DNA from: Nitrospira sp.
Lineage (GTDB): Bacteria > Nitrospirota > Nitrospiria > Nitrospirales > Nitrospiraceae
Direction: 5' to 3'
Length of the DNA stretch: 60,393 nt
NCBI GenBank assembly: GCA_024998645.1
Contig: JACOEJ010000009.1
Span: 1-60,393, forward strand
Position 1 is the stretch's first letter. Every line of letters starts with the position of its first letter. The notes under the pieces are model-generated. The model was not told the origin of the DNA. It made no database searches and worked only from the letters and a program-made list of their open reading frames with translations. The position numbers and the translations under genes are program-made. Positions 57,371 through 60,393 of this stretch are shown here, piece after piece.

Positions 57371-58933
57371 ATGGCCTTAGCAACCAGCGTTCACGACCTC
57401 CGCACCCTGATCCGCTCCTGCCATCCACTGATCGTGATTGAGACGGTGGAGGAAGAGCGCGTGCTGGCCTTGCTGCAATCCGTGGCCGCACAAGAGCGCA
57501 TGCCGCTGTTCGAATGGTCCATCACAAAGGGCCTCACCCGCGCCGACGACGGTCCCACGCTCAGCAAGATGACGGCGACTCCCCTGGCGCTGCTTCAACA
57601 CCTGAACGGGCTGACGGTCGAAGCGGTCTTCTGGCTCAAGGATCTTGCGCCGCATCTACAGGACGCCGCCGTTGCCCGACAACTGCGGGAGGTATCGGCG
57701 GTCTATAATCGCACCAGAGCCACCTGCATCCTCACCGGACATCCTATCGTCCTGCCGCCTGACCTCGAGACCGTTGCCGTCCGCCTTGACCTCCAATTGC
57801 CGGATCGCACCGAACTGCAGTCCATGCTTCACAGCGTCCTTTCCTCGCTCGGGACCAGAACAGCACCTCGTCGTCCACGTGCCACAACCATGGCGCAGAG
57901 CATCCTCGGCTCTCTCACGGAAACCACGCCGGCCGATGCAGGCCTTTCGACTCAGGAACGCGACGCCATCCTTCGCGCGCTGCAGGGACTGACGCTGCAT
58001 CAAGCCAGACAGGTCGTCACGCAATGCGTCGTCGAAGACGGCACGCTGTCCGCCGATGATGTGCAGAAGATTTTGAAACGCAAAGTCCAGGCGATCAAAG
58101 ACGGCGGGCTGCTGGAATACTATCCGCTGGAAGACAACCGGTTTGAGCTGGGCGGATTTACGAATTTGAAGTCCTGGCTGGAGCGCGCGAAGGTCGGATT
58201 CACCGCCGAGGCCAAAGCGCTCAACCTGACACCGCCGCGCGGCATCATGCTGGTCGGTGTGCCGGGCTGCGGAAAATCGCTCGCGGCCAAGGCCATCGCG
58301 CGGGAGTGGCAACTCCCGCTGCTCAAGCTGGATGCCGGCCGGCTGTTCGACAAGTTCGTCGGGGAATCGGAAAAGAATTTCCGCAAGGCGATCGAGACGG
58401 CCGAATCACTCTCGCCCATCGTACTCTGGATCGATGAAATCGAGAAGGCCATGGCAGCAGGCGGCGGGAGCGGCGATGCCGACGCGGGCTTGAGTCGCCG
58501 GCTCTTCGGCGCGTTCCTCACCTGGTTGCAGGAAAAGAAGCAGGAAGTGTTCGTCATCGCGACCGCCAATAATCTCTCGCTGCTGCCGCCGGAACTCCTC
58601 CGCAAAGGCCGGTTCGATGAAATCTTCTTCGTCGATCTGCCGGATGACGGTGAACGAGAGGCCATCTGGAACATTCACCTGGGACTCCGCAAACAGGACA
58701 GCCAGCGGTTCGATCTGGTAAAAATCGTCAGCGCCAGCGACGGCTTCAGCGGCTCGGAGATCGAACAGGCCGTCGTCGCGGCTCTCTATCGCGCGCTTCA
58801 CCAAAGGACGCCGCTCACGACCGATTTACTGATCGAGGAATTGACGCATACCATCCCGCTATCGGTGACACGCCGGGAAGATATCGACCAACTCAGGGAG
58901 ACGGCACAGGGCCGGTTCGTCAATGTCCGCTAA
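57371..58933 (+). CDS. AAA+ ATPase (Ycf46-like)
   Basis: GIMLVGVPGCGKSLAAKAIAREWQLPLLKLDAGRLFDKFVGESEKNFRKAIETAESLSPIVLWIDEIEK. Confidence 0.92.
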   Translation: MALATSVHDLRTLIRSCHPLIVIETVEEERVLALLQSVAAQERMPLFEWSITKGLTRADDGPTLSKMTATPLALLQHLNGLTVEAVFWLKDLAPHLQDAAVARQLREVSAVYNRTRATCILTGHPIVLPPDLETVAVRLDLQLPDRTELQSMLHSVLSSLGTRTAPRRPRATTMAQSILGSLTETTPADAGLSTQERDAILRALQGLTLHQARQVVTQCVVEDGTLSADDVQKILKRKVQAIKDGGLLEYYPLEDNRFELGGFTNLKSWLERAKVGFTAEAKALNLTPPRGIMLVGVPGCGKSLAAKAIAREWQLPLLKLDAGRLFDKFVGESEKNFRKAIETAESLSPIVLWIDEIEKAMAAGGGSGDADAGLSRRLFGAFLTWLQEKKQEVFVIATANNLSLLPPELLRKGRFDEIFFVDLPDDGEREAIWNIHLGLRKQDSQRFDLVKIVSASDGFSGSEIEQAVVAALYRALHQRTPLTTDLLIEELTHTIPLSVTRREDIDQLRETAQGRFVNVR

Positions 58934-59606
58934 GCCGCAACGCCTCGCGCTGATTGGCACCACGGTGGTCATCCTGACTCTCGTCGGCTGCGCCGGCACA
59001 CCGGTGGCACGCGTACCCGCGTCCCGCTTCGAAGTCACGCCGGTCCAGAAATCGCCCTCCGCCACCGCCACCAGAACCGGAATCGTCCACACCGCCACCA
59101 AGCTCCTCGGCGCCAGACTGATCGAGAGCAACGGAAGACGCGTCGCCTATGACTGCGCCGGTGTCACCCGTGCCATCTACCTCGAACATGGCATCGATCT
59201 GTATAACAGCAGCACCACGGATCGACGGGCAAACGGAGTTCGGCTGATTTATAACCACATGCGTCAGCACGGACGGCTCCACCAGGGGCCGATGGTGCAG
59301 CCCGGTGATCTCGTCTTCTTCGACAACACCTGGGACTTCAACGGCGACGGCAGGTTGAATGATCCGCTGACCCACGTCGGCGTGGTCGAGCGGATCGAAT
59401 CAGACGGCACCGTGGTGTTTATCAGCCGCGTCGCGGAAGCCGTCGAACGCTACCGCATGAATCTGGCCCTCCCCCACGTGCACAAGACGGCAGACGGACG
59501 CATCCTGAACGACTACATCCGCCGCAAGCGGCAGACAGATCCGGAAGAGATGGGGCATCTGGCCGGAGAACTGTTTACGTTTTACGGGACCCGCATTTCT
59601 GATTAA
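58923..59606 (+). CDS. NlpC/P60-like or CHAP-like lipoprotein peptidase
   Basis: Lipobox TLVGCAG; AYDCAGVTRAIYLEHGIDLY...PGDLVFFDNTWDFNGDG...LTHVGVVERI. Confidence 0.8.
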   Translation: MSAKPQRLALIGTTVVILTLVGCAGTPVARVPASRFEVTPVQKSPSATATRTGIVHTATKLLGARLIESNGRRVAYDCAGVTRAIYLEHGIDLYNSSTTDRRANGVRLIYNHMRQHGRLHQGPMVQPGDLVFFDNTWDFNGDGRLNDPLTHVGVVERIESDGTVVFISRVAEAVERYRMNLALPHVHKTADGRILNDYIRRKRQTDPEEMGHLAGELFTFYGTRISD

Positions 59607-59690
59607 CTCACCCCCTCTGCTCGGGTAAGAACCAGGAAAAATACTCGGCCGGAGAGTAGAGTAACTCGTAGTGAGGGATGCGCGAAGGCA

Positions 59691-60074
59691 ATGAAGCTGC
59701 TACTCAGATCGCTCTCAATCACAATGACATGCCTGGCATTGTCTGCCGTGACCGGCTTGGCCGAGAGTCGCATTATTCAGAATCATGACGGCACCAGCGG
59801 TCGTCTCTCCCACCTCGGCGACAACATCGGCATCTATTCCGATCCGCATGGTAATCAGACCATCGTCACCAAACCAGGGACTGAAAGCCCGATAGGCTTA
59901 CGACCGCACGGCGAGACTGAGAGCGGAAACCGCTCCTCGTTCGGCACTCCCCTGCCGCCGAATAACCTGACACCGGCTCCGGTGCTCCCGTTTAATCCGA
60001 ATCGTGCCTTATCACCTGCCCCTTCTCCAAACGGCCACACCCCGTCCAATGGAGGCGGTCGATTCGGCCGATAA
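59691..60074 (+). CDS. Secreted protein of unknown function, proline/asparagine-rich C-terminus
   Basis: Signal peptide MKLLLRSLSITMTCLALSAVTGLA; low-complexity tail. Confidence 0.6.
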   Translation: MKLLLRSLSITMTCLALSAVTGLAESRIIQNHDGTSGRLSHLGDNIGIYSDPHGNQTIVTKPGTESPIGLRPHGETESGNRSSFGTPLPPNNLTPAPVLPFNPNRALSPAPSPNGHTPSNGGGRFGR

Positions 60075-60192
60075 CAAGATTCTGGAACGCTACAGTGTAG
60101 AAAGCGACCTGCCGATAATGTAGCCAGGCCAAGAAAGACATCACGGGGATCGACGGCCTGCAAAATTTAAAAACCCTGGTAGAATTCTCCTA

Positions 60193-60393
60193 TGGCTACT
60201 TCATCGCAGCAGTCCACTATCCAAAAAACCAATCCACTCCGCCAAACCCTGACCGATGTTCGGCATGGGCTGTTGGGGCTCCACAAGGCCCTGATCGTGG
60301 CGGAACAGCTCACGTTCGAGCGGATCTATGGCCGTGTGGATTCGACCGGCCAGTTGCTGCAACTGGTCATGAACGATCCCTGGTTCACCTGGC
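60193..60393 (+). CDS. Partial CDS of unknown function, truncated by window end
   Basis: ATG at 60193: MATSSQQSTIQKTNPLRQTLTDVRHGLLGLHKALIVAEQLTFERIYGRVDSTGQLLQLVMNDPWFTW; open to window edge. Confidence 0.65.

Overview
This 60.4 kb window is a gene-dense bacterial chromosomal segment with no rRNA, CRISPR array or recognisable prophage or IS element. Gene content (giant secreted multicopper oxidase, multihaem cytochromes, many periplasmic/TPR proteins) is reminiscent of Nitrospira-type bacteria, but that assignment is inference. Main blocks: (1) a copper-protein cluster at 0.5-9.8 kb, with a ~1,613-aa multicopper oxidase and two secreted proteins that each pair a cupredoxin-like C-x2-H-x2-M site with a C-terminal regulatory-like domain; (2) a divergent NarX/NarL-type two-component system; (3) an APC permease, a PKD/Ig-like protein, a predicted HExxH peptide-modification enzyme, RqcH/NFACT, a 2OG-Fe(II) oxygenase and a Gly-rich RRM protein; (4) ABC-2 transporter, six-haem NapC-like cytochrome, MobB, MoeA, Nbp35/Mrp-like ATPase, TatC and HtrA; (5) a glycosyltransferase, a caspase-fold lipoprotein lacking its catalytic residues, and a c-type cytochrome; (6) RodZ-like, TPR, PfkB, MTAP, miaA, mutL and a complete Tol-Pal block with two tandem CpoB/YbgF-like proteins; (7) tRNA-Asp(GTC), tRNA-Val(TAC) and a XerC/D recombinase; (8) periplasmic binding protein, M50 protease, trpS, methyltransferase, MBL hydrolase, SUMF1-like, Ycf46-like AAA and NlpC/P60. 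The most interesting leads are the copper cluster with its permuted MCO ligand order, the HExxH enzyme, the pseudo-caspase, a multiply frameshifted pseudogene, and a heptamer repeat that forms the N-terminus of a secreted protein. All family calls are by eye; no database search was run.
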